A stretch of DNA of 64,000 nt from Streptomyces mangrovi (GTDB lineage Bacteria; Actinomycetota; Actinomycetes; Streptomycetales; Streptomycetaceae). Of this stretch, positions 32,898 through 41,441 are shown piece by piece. Position numbers and translations under genes: made by a program. Below the pieces are notes generated by a model. It made no database searches. It was not told the origin of the DNA and saw only the letters and a program-made list of their open reading frames with translations. The stretch covers positions 1 to 64,000 of the forward strand of contig NZ_FOSG01000008.1 of the NCBI RefSeq assembly GCF_900114215.1, written 5' to 3'. Numbering within the stretch: the stretch's first letter is position 1; every line of letters starts with the position of its first letter.

Positions 32898-33081
32898 CGG
32901 ACAGCCGGCGGCGGGGAACGGTGGCGGGGAACGACAGCTGGGAACGACAGCGGGAACGGCGGTCCGCGCAGGCGGCGAATCGGTTGCTTTGTCGACTTTC
33001 GGGGCGGATTTCCGCCCCGGAGGCGGTGGTTGCCGCCATCCGGGAGGCGCGGCGGACCCGCGGAAGCGTAGTTTTGTCGCC

Positions 33082-34392
33082 ATGTCACGGAAGATCGGCA
33101 GTCGGTACACCGCCCATCGGATCCTGGGCCGGGGCAGCGCCGGCACGGTGTGGCTGGGCGTGGGGCCGAAGGGCAGCCCCGTCGCCGTCAAACTGCTGCG
33201 CGAGGACCTGGCCTCGGACCAGGAGCTGGTGGGCCGCTTCGTGCAGGAGCGCACCGCGCTGCTCGCCCTCGACCACCCGCGCGTGGTCAAGGTGCGCGAT
33301 CTGGTGGTCGACGGCAACGACCTCGCCCTCGTCATGGATCTCGTGCGCGGCACCGACCTGCGCACCCGGCTGGAGCGCGAGCGCCGCCTCGCCCCGGAGG
33401 TGGCCGTCGCCGTCGCCGCCGACGTCGCCGACGCGCTGGCCGCCGCCCACGCGGCCGGGATCGTCCACCGCGACGTCAAGCCCGAGAACATCCTGCTCGA
33501 CGTCCACGGCCCGGCCGGGCCCGGCGGCGCCCCGCCCGCGCTGCTCACCGACTTCGGCATCGCCAAGCTGATCGACGCGCCCAGCCGGGGCGGCGGCAGC
33601 AAGGTCGTCGGCACCCCCGACTACGTCGCCCCCGAGATCGTCGAGGGCCTGCCGCCGCGCGCCTCCGTCGACGTCTACGCTCTGGCCACGGTGCTGTACG
33701 AGCTGCTGGCCGGTTTCACGCCCTTCGGCGGAGGCCACCCCGGGGCCGTGCTGCGCCGCCACGTCACCGAGCGCGTCGCCCCGCTGCCCGGCATCCCCGA
33801 CGAGCTGTGGCAGCTGATCAACCAGTGCCTGGCCAAGGCCCCGGCCTCCCGGCTGCGCGCCTCCGAGATGGCCGTGCGGCTGCGGGAGGTGCTGCCGGCC
33901 CTGGCTGGGCTGCCGCCGCTCGACATCGACGAGCCCGAGCCGGAGACCGGCGCCCACGGCGGCGAGCGGCAGGGAGCCCGCGGACACCACGGCGGACATC
34001 ACGGTGGCCCCGCGTACGACGACGGACCCTACGGGCCCGGTGCGGACACCGACCCGTACGGCGCGCCCGCCCGCGGCGCCGTACCGCTCGTCCACGGCGG
34101 GCCCGCGCCCGACTCCACCCGCGACACCCACACCAGCATGCGCGTCCCCGGCGCGGACGAGCTGGCGGGCGGCGCCCACGGCACCGCCCGCGCCCCCCGC
34201 GCCCCGGGCAGCCCGCGTGCCGGCTCCGCCCGCCACCGGGCGGCCGAGCGCCGCCGCAGGGTCAGGCAGGGCGTCACGGCCACGGCCGTCGCCGCCGCGC
34301 TCGGCATCGGCGGCTGGCTGGCCCTGTCCGGCGGCGGCGAGGAGGGCGGCGGCCCCGCGGTCCCCTCGCACAGCGAGGAGGACCGCCCCTAG
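33082..34392 (+). CDS. pkaB: Membrane serine/threonine protein kinase PkaB-like
   Basis: 436 residues starting at ATG 33082. Kinase motifs in order: [47 protein letters not shown]. The juxtamembrane linker is rich in His/Gly/Pro. One transmembrane helix lies near 397-416 and only a ~15-residue outer tail follows, so no sensor domain is visible. It is paralogous to the preceding kinase. There is a 184-bp gap between them. Confidence 0.87.
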   Translation: MSRKIGSRYTAHRILGRGSAGTVWLGVGPKGSPVAVKLLREDLASDQELVGRFVQERTALLALDHPRVVKVRDLVVDGNDLALVMDLVRGTDLRTRLERERRLAPEVAVAVAADVADALAAAHAAGIVHRDVKPENILLDVHGPAGPGGAPPALLTDFGIAKLIDAPSRGGGSKVVGTPDYVAPEIVEGLPPRASVDVYALATVLYELLAGFTPFGGGHPGAVLRRHVTERVAPLPGIPDELWQLINQCLAKAPASRLRASEMAVRLREVLPALAGLPPLDIDEPEPETGAHGGERQGARGHHGGHHGGPAYDDGPYGPGADTDPYGAPARGAVPLVHGGPAPDSTRDTHTSMRVPGADELAGGAHGTARAPRAPGSPRAGSARHRAAERRRRVRQGVTATAVAAALGIGGWLALSGGGEEGGGPAVPSHSEEDRP

Positions 34393-34519
34393 GAGTCCAG
34401 TAGGAGTCCAGAGGAGCCCTGAGAAGCCCCGGGGCCGGGAGCGGCCCCGGTCACCGGCCGGACGGCCCCCGGTCGACGGGGCGGCGGCAAAGGTCCCGGC
34501 AACCGTTAGTCTGGAGGGC

Positions 34520-35638
34520 GTGGCAGTCGTCGACGTATCCGAAGCACTGAAGTCCCTCACCTCGACCATGGAGTCGATCGAGGCCGTCCTGGACCTCGAG
34601 AAGCTGAGGGCCGAGATCGCCGTGCTCGAAGAGCAGGCGGCGGACCCGGCCCTGTGGAACGACACCGAGAACGCCCAGCGGGTGACCAGCAAGCTGTCCC
34701 TGCTCCAGGCGCAGGTCCGCAAGGTGGAGGAGCTGCACGGTCGGATCGACGACCTGGAGGTCCTGTTCGAACTGGCCGAGGCCGAGGACGACGCGGACAC
34801 GCGCACCGAGGCGGAGAGCGAGCTGCAGGCCGTCCAGAAGGCCGTGGACGAGCTGGAGGTCCGCACCCTCCTGTCCGGCGAGTACGACCCCCGCGAGGCC
34901 ATGATCAGCGTCCGCGCGGAGGCCGGCGGCGTGGACGCCGCCGACTTCGCCGAGCAGCTCATGCGCATGTACCTGCGCTGGGCCGAGCGCAAGGGCTACC
35001 CGACCGAGGTTCTGGACACCTCGTACGCGGAGGAGGCGGGCATCAAGTCCGCCACCTTCTCCGTCAAGGCCCCCTACGCCTACGGCACCCTCTCCGTCGA
35101 GCAGGGCACCCACCGCATGGTGCGCATCTCGCCCTACGACAACCAGGGCCGCCGCCAGACGTCCTTCGCGGGCGTCGAGGTGATGCCGGTGGTGGAGCAG
35201 ACCGACCACATCGAGATCCCCGAGAACGAGATCCGCGTCGACGTCTTCCGCTCCTCCGGGCCCGGTGGCCAGTCGGTCAACACCACCGACTCCGCGGTCC
35301 GGATGACGCACATCCCGACCGGCATCGTCGTCTCCTGCCAGAACGAGAAGTCCCAGATCCAGAACCGCGCCGCCGCCATGCGCGTCCTCCAGGCACGCCT
35401 CCTGGCGCACCGCCGGGCGGAGGAGCAGGCCAAGATGGACGCCCTCAAGGGCGACGGCGGCAACTCCTGGGGCAACCAGATGCGTTCGTATGTCCTCCAG
35501 CCGTACCAGATGGTCAAGGACCTGCGCACCGAGCACGAGGTCGGCAACCCCCAGTCCGTCCTCGACGGCGACATCGACGGCTTCCTGGAGGCGGGCATCC
35601 GCTGGCGCAAGCAGCAGGAGCAGCAGAGCGCCGGCTGA
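34520..35638 (+). CDS. prfB: Peptide chain release factor 2
   Basis: 372 residues from GTG 34520. The GGQ peptidyl-hydrolysis motif is at about 249-251 ([15 protein letters not shown]). The stop-codon recognition loop reads [16 protein letters not shown], with SPY where E. coli has SPF. It recognises UGA and UAA. No internal UGA or frameshift slippery site is present, so the autoregulatory frameshift of E. coli prfB is absent. A TAGTCT hexamer 8 bases before the start suggests a very short leader. Confidence 0.96.
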   Translation: MAVVDVSEALKSLTSTMESIEAVLDLEKLRAEIAVLEEQAADPALWNDTENAQRVTSKLSLLQAQVRKVEELHGRIDDLEVLFELAEAEDDADTRTEAESELQAVQKAVDELEVRTLLSGEYDPREAMISVRAEAGGVDAADFAEQLMRMYLRWAERKGYPTEVLDTSYAEEAGIKSATFSVKAPYAYGTLSVEQGTHRMVRISPYDNQGRRQTSFAGVEVMPVVEQTDHIEIPENEIRVDVFRSSGPGGQSVNTTDSAVRMTHIPTGIVVSCQNEKSQIQNRAAAMRVLQARLLAHRRAEEQAKMDALKGDGGNSWGNQMRSYVLQPYQMVKDLRTEHEVGNPQSVLDGDIDGFLEAGIRWRKQQEQQSAG

Positions 35639-35660
35639 CCCCGGGCGGGCCAGCCCGGGG
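35639..35660 (+). terminator. prfB terminator
   Basis: CCCCGGGC (35639-35646) pairs with GCCCGGGG (35653-35660) across a 6-base loop, starting right at the stop codon. Confidence 0.65.
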
Positions 35661-35951
35661 CGGGTTCCCGCGGAAGCTCCCCCTCCTGTGTGTCGGTTCT
35701 GTCACAACCCGGCCCGCCGGGGTCCCAACTACCCGACCACCATGGACATTTCGGGTTGGTCCGGCTTGACGGCGGTGTCGGGCCTGGGAAAGCATTCTGG
35801 CCGGCACGCGCGTGTTCGGGGCGCGTAGGTACGGGGGTGGATGGAGCCCGACCGCTGATCGGTCGCCGGCTCGACACGACGGACCCCGGCACGCAGGAAG
35901 CTCCGCACGGCTGCCCCACTGACGAAGACCACTACTGGGGGTAGTTGGCAT
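35661..35951 (+). promoter_or_regulatory. Upstream region of the repeat-surface protein gene
   Basis: No gene is visible. A possible promoter is TTGACG (35766-35771), 18-base spacer, AAGCAT (35790-35795). That would give a leader of ~150 bases before ATG 35952. No riboswitch family was recognised. Confidence 0.35.
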
Positions 35952-36650
35952 ATGACAAATTCCAGGACGCGAGTGCGCGTCGCGCGGGTCGCCGCCGGTG
36001 CGGTGTTCCTCGCGGGTGTGTCGCTGACGGCCGTCGGCACGGCCTCGGCGCTGGAGGGCTCGGCCGCGCTGGGCGTCAGCTTCACGAACGATGACGACCC
36101 GGAGGTTCCGGAGAACACCACCGACGTCAACGTCAGCGTCGGTAACACCACGGAGGACCCGGGCAACACGACCGAGGACCCCGGTAACACCACGGAGGAC
36201 CCGGGCAACACGACCGAGGACCCCGGTAACACCACGGAGGACCCGGGCAACACGACCGAGGACCCCGGTAACACGACCGAGGACCCGGGCAACACGACCG
36301 AGGACCCCGGTAACACGACCGAGGACCCGGGCAACACCACGGAGGACCCCGGCGGCGACAGCAACGGCGGCTCCACCGGTGGCCCGGACCCTGCCACCAC
36401 CGGCGGGACCGGGGGCGGCGGGGACGAGGACGTGAACACCTGCATCCTCGACGAGTCCACCGTGGACTGCGGCCCCGACACCGACTCCGTCGGCACCAAG
36501 CCGATCAGCCAGGAGAAGCCGAAGGAGGAGCTGGCCAAGACCGGCGCAGCCGAGACGACCTTCCTGCTGATCGGCGCGGCCACGATGATCGCCGGCGGTG
36601 TCGGCTTCCGTCTGATGCCGCGCATGGTGAACCGCAACACCGTCGCCTGA
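35952..36650 (+). CDS. Repeat-rich secreted protein with LAKTG sortase signal
   Basis: 232 residues. A signal peptide (about 1-33, AGAVFLAGVSLTAVGTASA) is followed by a short acidic segment and exactly ten GNTTEDP repeats. Next come a Gly/Ser/Asp linker and one Cys pair (NTCILDESTVDCG). The C-terminal sorting signal is LAKTG, then a hydrophobic helix (FLLIGAATMIAGGVGF) and a basic tail. LAxTG is the class E sortase motif of Streptomyces chaplins, so I infer covalent anchoring to peptidoglycan with the repeats as an acidic stalk. No enzymatic domain. Confidence 0.85.
   Translation: MTNSRTRVRVARVAAGAVFLAGVSLTAVGTASALEGSAALGVSFTNDDDPEVPENTTDVNVSVGNTTEDPGNTTEDPGNTTEDPGNTTEDPGNTTEDPGNTTEDPGNTTEDPGNTTEDPGNTTEDPGNTTEDPGGDSNGGSTGGPDPATTGGTGGGGDEDVNTCILDESTVDCGPDTDSVGTKPISQEKPKEELAKTGAAETTFLLIGAATMIAGGVGFRLMPRMVNRNTVA
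36141..36350 (+). repeat. Tandem coding repeat, 10 x 21 bp arranged as 5 x 42 bp
   Basis: Each 21-bp unit encodes GNTTEDP. Units alternate strictly between GGT-start/CCG-end and GGC-start/CCC-end forms, so the true copied unit is a 42-bp dimer present five times. The later copies swap ACCACG and ACGACC codons. This points to expansion by recombination or slippage. Confidence 0.95.
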
Positions 36651-36711
36651 GCGAACGGCGCGGCACCGCACACGCGTAACGGCGTGTGACGGCGTACGGG
36701 AACAGCGCACA

Positions 36712-36750
36712 CGAGGAGCCCGGGACGCATCCGGCGTCCCGGGCTCCTCG
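36712..36750. terminator. Strong hairpin terminator
   Basis: A perfect 17-bp stem CGAGGAGCCCGGGACGC / GCGTCCCGGGCTCCTCG with a 5-base loop, between the surface-protein gene and the convergent zinc-ribbon gene. Confidence 0.85.
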
Positions 36751-36824
36751 TACGTCTCACGCGCCCCGCACGTCCCGTACGCCGCGGGCGCGTACGCGCC
36801 CGCGCACGGCGCCGCGATACGGGC

Positions 36825-37025
36825 CTATACGGCGGCCTGGCGGGCCAGCAGGGCCACGGCGATCAGGGTCAGCAGCAGTGCCGCCAGCGCGGTCGGGGAG
36901 AGGGAGCCCAGGGAGAACGGCCCGTTCTCCCGGTGCAGCCGTTCACGGTGTGCCCGGCACACCGAGCAACGACCCTCGCTCACCGGCCCTGCGCAGTTGG
37001 CGCACACCAGTCGGTCGCACGTCAT
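36825..37025 (-). CDS. Small zinc-ribbon membrane protein
   Basis: 66 residues. An N-terminal zinc ribbon (CANC-9 residues-CSVC) precedes a single C-terminal hydrophobic helix (ALAALLLTLIAVALLA). It has an almost ideal ribosome site, TAAGGAGG, 8 bases before ATG 37025, which supports it as a real gene. Function unknown. It is divergent from ftsE. Confidence 0.75.
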   Translation of the reverse strand: MTCDRLVCANCAGPVSEGRCSVCRAHRERLHRENGPFSLGSLSPTALAALLLTLIAVALLARQAAV

Positions 37026-37306
37026 GCGATGTCCTCCTTATGCAACGCCAACGCCACCGGGCGGTCTTCTGTTCCCGCTTCCGCCTCTGCGGGCCGGAAG
37101 CTCTGCCTCCACTGTGCCAGCACCGGGACCGGAGCGCAGAAAGTCGTGGCCAATGCCTGGTTTGCGACTGATGTGCAGCCGGACAAAACCCCCAACCGCG
37201 GACGCCGACTGCGGCCCCCGCACGGATTCGCGTAGGGTCACCACACCGACGGGGATCCACTCCGCGGCTTCCGCTGCCCCTACCCAGGTCGACGTGGTGT
37301 AAATCC

Positions 37307-37996
37307 GTGATCCGATTCGACAACGTCTCGAAGTTCTACCCCAAGCAGAACCGCCCCGCCCTCCGCGACGTGTCGCTGGAGGTCGAACGCGGCGAGTTCG
37401 TCTTCCTGGTGGGCTCCTCCGGCTCCGGCAAGTCCACCTTCCTGCGGCTGATCCTGCGGGAGGAGCGCGCCAGCCACGGGCAGGTGCACGTCCTCGGCAA
37501 GGACCTCGCCCGCCTGTCCAACTGGAAGGTGCCGCACATGCGCCGCCAGGTCGGCACGGTCTTCCAGGACTTCCGGCTGCTCCCCAACAAGACGGTGGGG
37601 GAGAACGTCGCCTTCGCCCTGGAGGTGATCGGCCGGTCGCGCGGCGACATCCGCAAGTCCGTTCCCCAGGTGCTGGATCTGGTCGGTCTGGCGGGCAAGG
37701 AGGACCGGATGCCCGGCGAGCTGTCCGGCGGTGAGCAGCAGCGGGTGGCCATCGCCCGCGCGTTCGTCAACAAGCCGAAGCTGCTGATCGCCGACGAGCC
37801 CACCGGCAACCTCGACCCGCAGACCTCGGTCGGCATCATGAAGCTGCTGGACCGGATCAACCGCACCGGGGCGACCGTGGTCATGGCCACCCACGACCAG
37901 CAGATCGTCGACCAGATGCGCAAGCGCGTGATCGAACTAGAAAAGGGCCGTCTCGTGCGCGACCAGTCGCGCGGTGTCTACGGCTACCAGCACTGA
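37307..37996 (+). CDS. ftsE: Cell division ATP-binding protein FtsE
   Basis: 229 residues from GTG 37307. ABC ATPase with Walker [10 protein letters not shown], signature [12 protein letters not shown] and Walker [13 protein letters not shown]. With FtsX it forms a membrane complex that activates peptidoglycan hydrolases during division and growth. ftsX follows 9 bases downstream. A TAGGGT hexamer near 37233 may be the -10 element. Confidence 0.95.
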   Translation: MIRFDNVSKFYPKQNRPALRDVSLEVERGEFVFLVGSSGSGKSTFLRLILREERASHGQVHVLGKDLARLSNWKVPHMRRQVGTVFQDFRLLPNKTVGENVAFALEVIGRSRGDIRKSVPQVLDLVGLAGKEDRMPGELSGGEQQRVAIARAFVNKPKLLIADEPTGNLDPQTSVGIMKLLDRINRTGATVVMATHDQQIVDQMRKRVIELEKGRLVRDQSRGVYGYQH

Positions 37997-38005
37997 AAGG
38001 ACGCC

Positions 38006-38923
38006 ATGCGCGCCCAGTTCGTACTGTCGGAGATCGGCGTCGGTCTCCGCCGCAACCTCACGATGACCTTCGCGGTGATCGTCTCCGTCGCCCTGTCGCT
38101 GGCTCTGCTCGGCGGTGCGCTGCTCGCCCGTGAACAGGTGAACAGCATGAAGGGGTTCTGGTACGACAAGGTCCAGGTGTCGATCTACCTCTGCAACGAG
38201 AACGACGCCGACTCCGACCCCAACTGCGCCAAGGGAGCGGTCACCGCGCAGCAGAAGCGCCAGATCAAGGCGGACCTCGACAAGCTCGACATAGTCGAGA
38301 CGGTCTACCACGAGTCCGCCGAGCAGGCGTACAAGCACTACCGGGAGCAGTTCAAGGACTCCCCGCTGGCCGACTCGCTGACCCCGGACCAGATGCAGGA
38401 GTCCTACCGGGTCAAGCTGAAGGACCCGACCAAGTTCGAGGTCATCAGCACCGCCTTCTCCGGCCGTGACGGCGTCCAGGAGGTCCAGGACCAGCGGAAC
38501 CTGCTGGAGAACCTCTTCCGGATGCTGGAGGGCATGAACTTCGCGGCGCTCGGGCTGATGGGGCTGATGCTGGTCGTCGCCCTGCTGCTGATCGTCAACA
38601 CCGTGCGGGTGGCGGCGTTCAGCAGGCGCAGGGAGACGGGGATCATGAGGCTGGTGGGCGCGTCCAGCTTCTACATCCAGATGCCGTTCATCGCGGAGGC
38701 CGCGTTCGCCGGGCTGCTGGGCGCGGTCGGCGCCACGATGCTGCTGGTGGTCGGCCGCTACTTCCTCATCGATGCCGGCCTGTCGCTGGCCGAGCAGATG
38801 CCGCTGATCGACTTCATCGGCTGGGACGCGCTGCTCAAGGTGCTTCCGCTGGTGTTCGTGGTGGGTGTGCTGATGCCCGCACTGGCCGCCTTCATCACGC
38901 TGCGTAAGTATCTGAAGGTGTGA
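38006..38923 (+). CDS. ftsX: Cell division permease-like protein FtsX
   Basis: 305 residues. The first transmembrane helix (MTFAVIVSVALSLALLGGAL) is followed by a large extracytoplasmic loop (~60-175) containing a Cys pair (LCNENDADSDPNC), then three helices typical of FtsX (FAALGLMGLMLVVALLLIV and others). It is the partner of FtsE. In Gram-positive bacteria the loop contacts secreted NlpC/P60 or amidase hydrolases. The S41 peptidase downstream may belong to the same envelope functions. Confidence 0.95.
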   Translation: MRAQFVLSEIGVGLRRNLTMTFAVIVSVALSLALLGGALLAREQVNSMKGFWYDKVQVSIYLCNENDADSDPNCAKGAVTAQQKRQIKADLDKLDIVETVYHESAEQAYKHYREQFKDSPLADSLTPDQMQESYRVKLKDPTKFEVISTAFSGRDGVQEVQDQRNLLENLFRMLEGMNFAALGLMGLMLVVALLLIVNTVRVAAFSRRRETGIMRLVGASSFYIQMPFIAEAAFAGLLGAVGATMLLVVGRYFLIDAGLSLAEQMPLIDFIGWDALLKVLPLVFVVGVLMPALAAFITLRKYLKV

Positions 38924-38945
38924 TGTGATCGCGATGCGGGAGCGT

Positions 38946-38970
38946 CCGGGGGCCGTTCGAACGCCCCCGG
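38946..38970 (+). terminator. ftsEX terminator
   Basis: CCGGGGGC (38946-38953) pairs with GCCCCCGG (38963-38970), with the palindrome GTTCGAAC filling the loop and extending the stem. Confidence 0.65.
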
Positions 38971-39041
38971 GCGCGCTCGGGATGTGACGAAGGACGCCGC
39001 GGCCGTTCGTGCGACCTCCCGTGCGGCGCCCGTCCGTGTCC

Positions 39042-39047
39042 TAGACT
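39042..39047 (+). promoter_or_regulatory. Candidate -10 element of the S41 protease gene
   Basis: TAGACT lies 7 bases before ATG 39055. This predicts a leaderless or nearly leaderless transcript, a common arrangement in Streptomyces. No clear -35 was found. Confidence 0.4.
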
Positions 39048-39054
39048 CCGCAGC

Positions 39055-40302
39055 ATGTCGGGTACGTCGAAGTTCGTCCCCCACGGTTCCGCCCGGGCCG
39101 CGGCCCCGGTCCTGGAAGGCGGGCGCCGGCCTCGGCGCATCCTCCGGGGGACGGGGCTGACCCTGGTCTTCGTGGCCGTGCTGGGGGCCGGGGCCGTCAC
39201 CGAATCATGGGGGGACGTCACCGAGGGTGACATGGCGTCCGTGAGCCCGGGACCGGCCGGGGGGAAGGCGGAGGGGAGGACCCCGCCGCACGACGCCGCG
39301 CACGACGCCGAGGAACTGGTCAGCCGCAGCGGGGACCGCTGGGCCGCCGCGTACACCGCCCGCGAGTACGAGGGCCTGAGGCAGTCCCTGGACGGCCGGT
39401 ACGTCGGCGTGGGCGTCTCCGTGCGCCGTACGGGCGCCGACCGGATCGAGATCGCCCGCGTCCAGCCCGGCAGCCCCGCCGCGAAGGCGGGCGTACGCGC
39501 CGGGGACCGGCTGGTCACCGTCGACGGCACCAGTGCCGAGGGCCGCCCCGTCACCGAAGTGGTGGCCCTGCTGCGCGGCGGTGCGCCGGGGGAGGGGGCC
39601 CCGCCGGGCAGCCGGGTCGTCCTCGGTCTGAGCCGCGGGAGCCTGCGCTGGGAGGAGGGGCTGGAACGGGCCCGGCTCAGCGTCGAGACCGTCACCGTCA
39701 CCTCTCTGGGCGCGGCCGCCTCCGGCACGCCGGAGGCGGCGGCGGACCCGGACGGGCCGGCCGCCGCCCGCGTCAGGATCGACTCGTTCACCAGAGGCAC
39801 GGGGGAGCAGTTGCGGCGCGCGGTGGAGGACCTCCCACCGGACGGGGGGATCCTGCTCGACCTGCGCGGCAACTCCGGCGGTCTGGTCGCCGAGGCCGCC
39901 GAGGCCGCCTCCGTCTTCCTCGACGGCGGCCTGGTGGCCACGTACGGGAACGGCGACACCGAGCGCGCGCTGTACGCCGAGCCCGGCGGAAACACCGCCT
40001 CCCCCCTGGTGGTGCTGGTCGACGGCGGCACGATGAGCGCCGCCGAACTCCTGGCCGGCGCCCTCCAGGACCGCGGCCGGGCGGTCGTCGTCGGCACCCG
40101 CACCTTCGGCAAGGGCTCGGTCCAGGAGCCGAGGGAGCAGCCGGACGGCTCGGTCGCCGAACTGACCGTCGGCCACTACACCACCCCCGGCGGGCGGACC
40201 TTCGAGGAGGACGGACTGCTGCCGGACCTGGAGGTGCGGCCGGGGCAGGACGTGCAGGAGGAGGCCCGCACGGTATTGAGTGGCCTCGCCACCCGGTCGT
40301 AG
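39055..40302 (+). CDS. S41 family C-terminal-processing peptidase (CtpA-like)
   Basis: 415 residues. A membrane anchor near 29-51 precedes a PDZ domain near 110-180 (VGVSVRRTG, VQPGSPAAKAGVRAGDRL). The S41 protease domain (DLRGNSGGLVAEAAEAASV) follows. The catalytic Ser is in TMSAAELLAGALQD and the catalytic Lys in GTRTFGKGSVQ. It would cleave envelope proteins outside the membrane. It stands between ftsEX and smpB, and smpB starts 18 bases after it. Confidence 0.92.
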   Translation: MSGTSKFVPHGSARAAAPVLEGGRRPRRILRGTGLTLVFVAVLGAGAVTESWGDVTEGDMASVSPGPAGGKAEGRTPPHDAAHDAEELVSRSGDRWAAAYTAREYEGLRQSLDGRYVGVGVSVRRTGADRIEIARVQPGSPAAKAGVRAGDRLVTVDGTSAEGRPVTEVVALLRGGAPGEGAPPGSRVVLGLSRGSLRWEEGLERARLSVETVTVTSLGAAASGTPEAAADPDGPAAARVRIDSFTRGTGEQLRRAVEDLPPDGGILLDLRGNSGGLVAEAAEAASVFLDGGLVATYGNGDTERALYAEPGGNTASPLVVLVDGGTMSAAELLAGALQDRGRAVVVGTRTFGKGSVQEPREQPDGSVAELTVGHYTTPGGRTFEEDGLLPDLEVRPGQDVQEEARTVLSGLATRS

Positions 40303-40320
40303 TGGAACAATGGCGGTGCT

Positions 40321-40800
40321 ATGGCTAAAGAGACGGGGCGCAAACTCATCGCGCAGAACAAGAAGGCGCGGCACGACTACCTCATCCTCGACACCTACGA
40401 GTGCGGGCTGGTGCTGACCGGCACGGAGGTGAAGTCGCTGCGGCAGGGGCGGGCGTCTCTGGTGGACGGCTTCGCCCAGCTCGACGGCGGTGAGGCGTGG
40501 CTGCACAACGTGCACATCCCCGAGTACAGCCAGGGGACGTGGACCAACCACAGCGCGCGGCGCAAGCGGAAGCTGCTGATGCACCGCGCCGAGATCGACA
40601 AGCTGATCGGCAAGCTCCAGGAGTCGGGCCTGACGCTGGTCCCGCTCCAGCTGTACTTCAAGGACGGCCGTGCCAAGGTCGAGATCGCGCTGGCGCGGGG
40701 CAAGAAGGAGTACGACAAGCGGCAGGCGCTGCGGGAGAAGCAGGACCGCCGCGAGGCCGAGCGCGCGGTCTCGGCGGCCCGCCGGCGCCGGCGGGCCTGA
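40321..40800 (+). CDS. smpB: SsrA-binding protein SmpB
   Basis: 159 residues. The conserved opening [20 protein letters not shown] is followed by [19 protein letters not shown], with the usual basic C-terminal tail ([17 protein letters not shown]) that occupies the empty mRNA channel. It delivers tmRNA to stalled ribosomes. The tmRNA gene follows 169 bp downstream. Confidence 0.97.
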   Translation: MAKETGRKLIAQNKKARHDYLILDTYECGLVLTGTEVKSLRQGRASLVDGFAQLDGGEAWLHNVHIPEYSQGTWTNHSARRKRKLLMHRAEIDKLIGKLQESGLTLVPLQLYFKDGRAKVEIALARGKKEYDKRQALREKQDRREAERAVSAARRRRRA

Positions 40801-40914
40801 CGGTCCGGGAACAATCCCGGGCGGGGCGCTGTTGGACCGCAGGTACGAGGACCTCGCGGTCCGGTCGGTGACTCCCCGCCGGGGAATGCGCTGGCAGCCC
40901 TCCGCGTTGACCCG

Positions 40915-40920
40915 TACACT
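40915..40920 (+). promoter_or_regulatory. Candidate -10 element of the tmRNA gene
   Basis: TACACT lies ~50 bases before the mature tmRNA 5' end, leaving a short leader for RNase P to remove. An overlapping TTGACC (40908) is another hexamer of note. Not confirmed. Confidence 0.3.
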
Positions 40921-40969
40921 GGCACCAGCGCCGTCCGGTTCAGGCCGGGCGAGCTTGTCAAATGAACAT

Positions 40970-41338
40970 GGGGATGATCGGTTTCGACAGCGGCTGTTGA
41001 AGCAGGGGAAGCGAGCCGAGGAACGCGGCAATGATCTCGTTAACCATGTGCCGCGAAAAAATAATCGCCAACACCAAGCGCGATTCCTTCGCCCTCGCTG
41101 CCTGATCAGCGACTTGCGAAGTGTCAGCCCAGGGGCGTTCCCGCCCTGGATCCTGGCATCAGCTAGGGAACTTCACCGTTAGCCCCGGTCGCGGGGGTTG
41201 GCGGGACATCAAACAGTGACTGGGCCTGTCGGCGGCTTGTCCGCGTGACCGCCGGGGCCGAGAAAAGCACAGCGGACTGCGCTCGGAGAAGCCCTGGTTC
41301 TGCACCGTTGGACGCGGGTTCGATTCCCGCCATCTCCA
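40970..41338 (+). ncRNA. ssrA: Transfer-messenger RNA
   Basis: A 369-base tmRNA. The 5' end GGGGATGATCGG pairs with the 3' end CATCTCC, and the T-arm GGTTCGATTCC is near 41317-41327. CCA is not encoded after the discriminator A. The tag reading frame starts at GCC 41067 and stops at TGA 41103-41105. It encodes ANTKRDSFALAA, which is 12 residues ending in the protease-recognised ALAA. It tags proteins from stalled ribosomes. Confidence 0.96.
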
Positions 41339-41352
41339 CTCACCCCATGTGG

Positions 41353-41392
41353 GCCGAAGGCCCCGCCGTCCCCGGACGGCGGGGCCTTCGGC
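41353..41392. terminator. tmRNA / MFS gene terminator
   Basis: A 19-bp perfect inverted repeat GCCGAAGGCCCCGCCGTCC / GGACGGCGGGGCCTTCGGC with a minimal loop. It terminates tmRNA and, in reverse, the convergent MFS gene. Confidence 0.85.
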
Positions 41393-41441
41393 ATGTCCCA
41401 GGCCGGGCGGACGGTCGGAGGGTGGGCGGACGGGCCGTGGT

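Noticed and set aside
34520..34640. Programmed +1 frameshift in prfB
   Set aside because: No internal UGA or slippery site is present; the frame is continuous from GTG 34520.
36141..36350. CRISPR array
   Set aside because: The regular repeats have no unique spacers, are in frame, and encode GNTTEDP inside a secreted protein.
35729..36760. Minus-strand repeat protein with VLPGSSV units
   Set aside because: Antisense reading of the same repeats; it has no signal peptide or ribosome site consistent with the gene.
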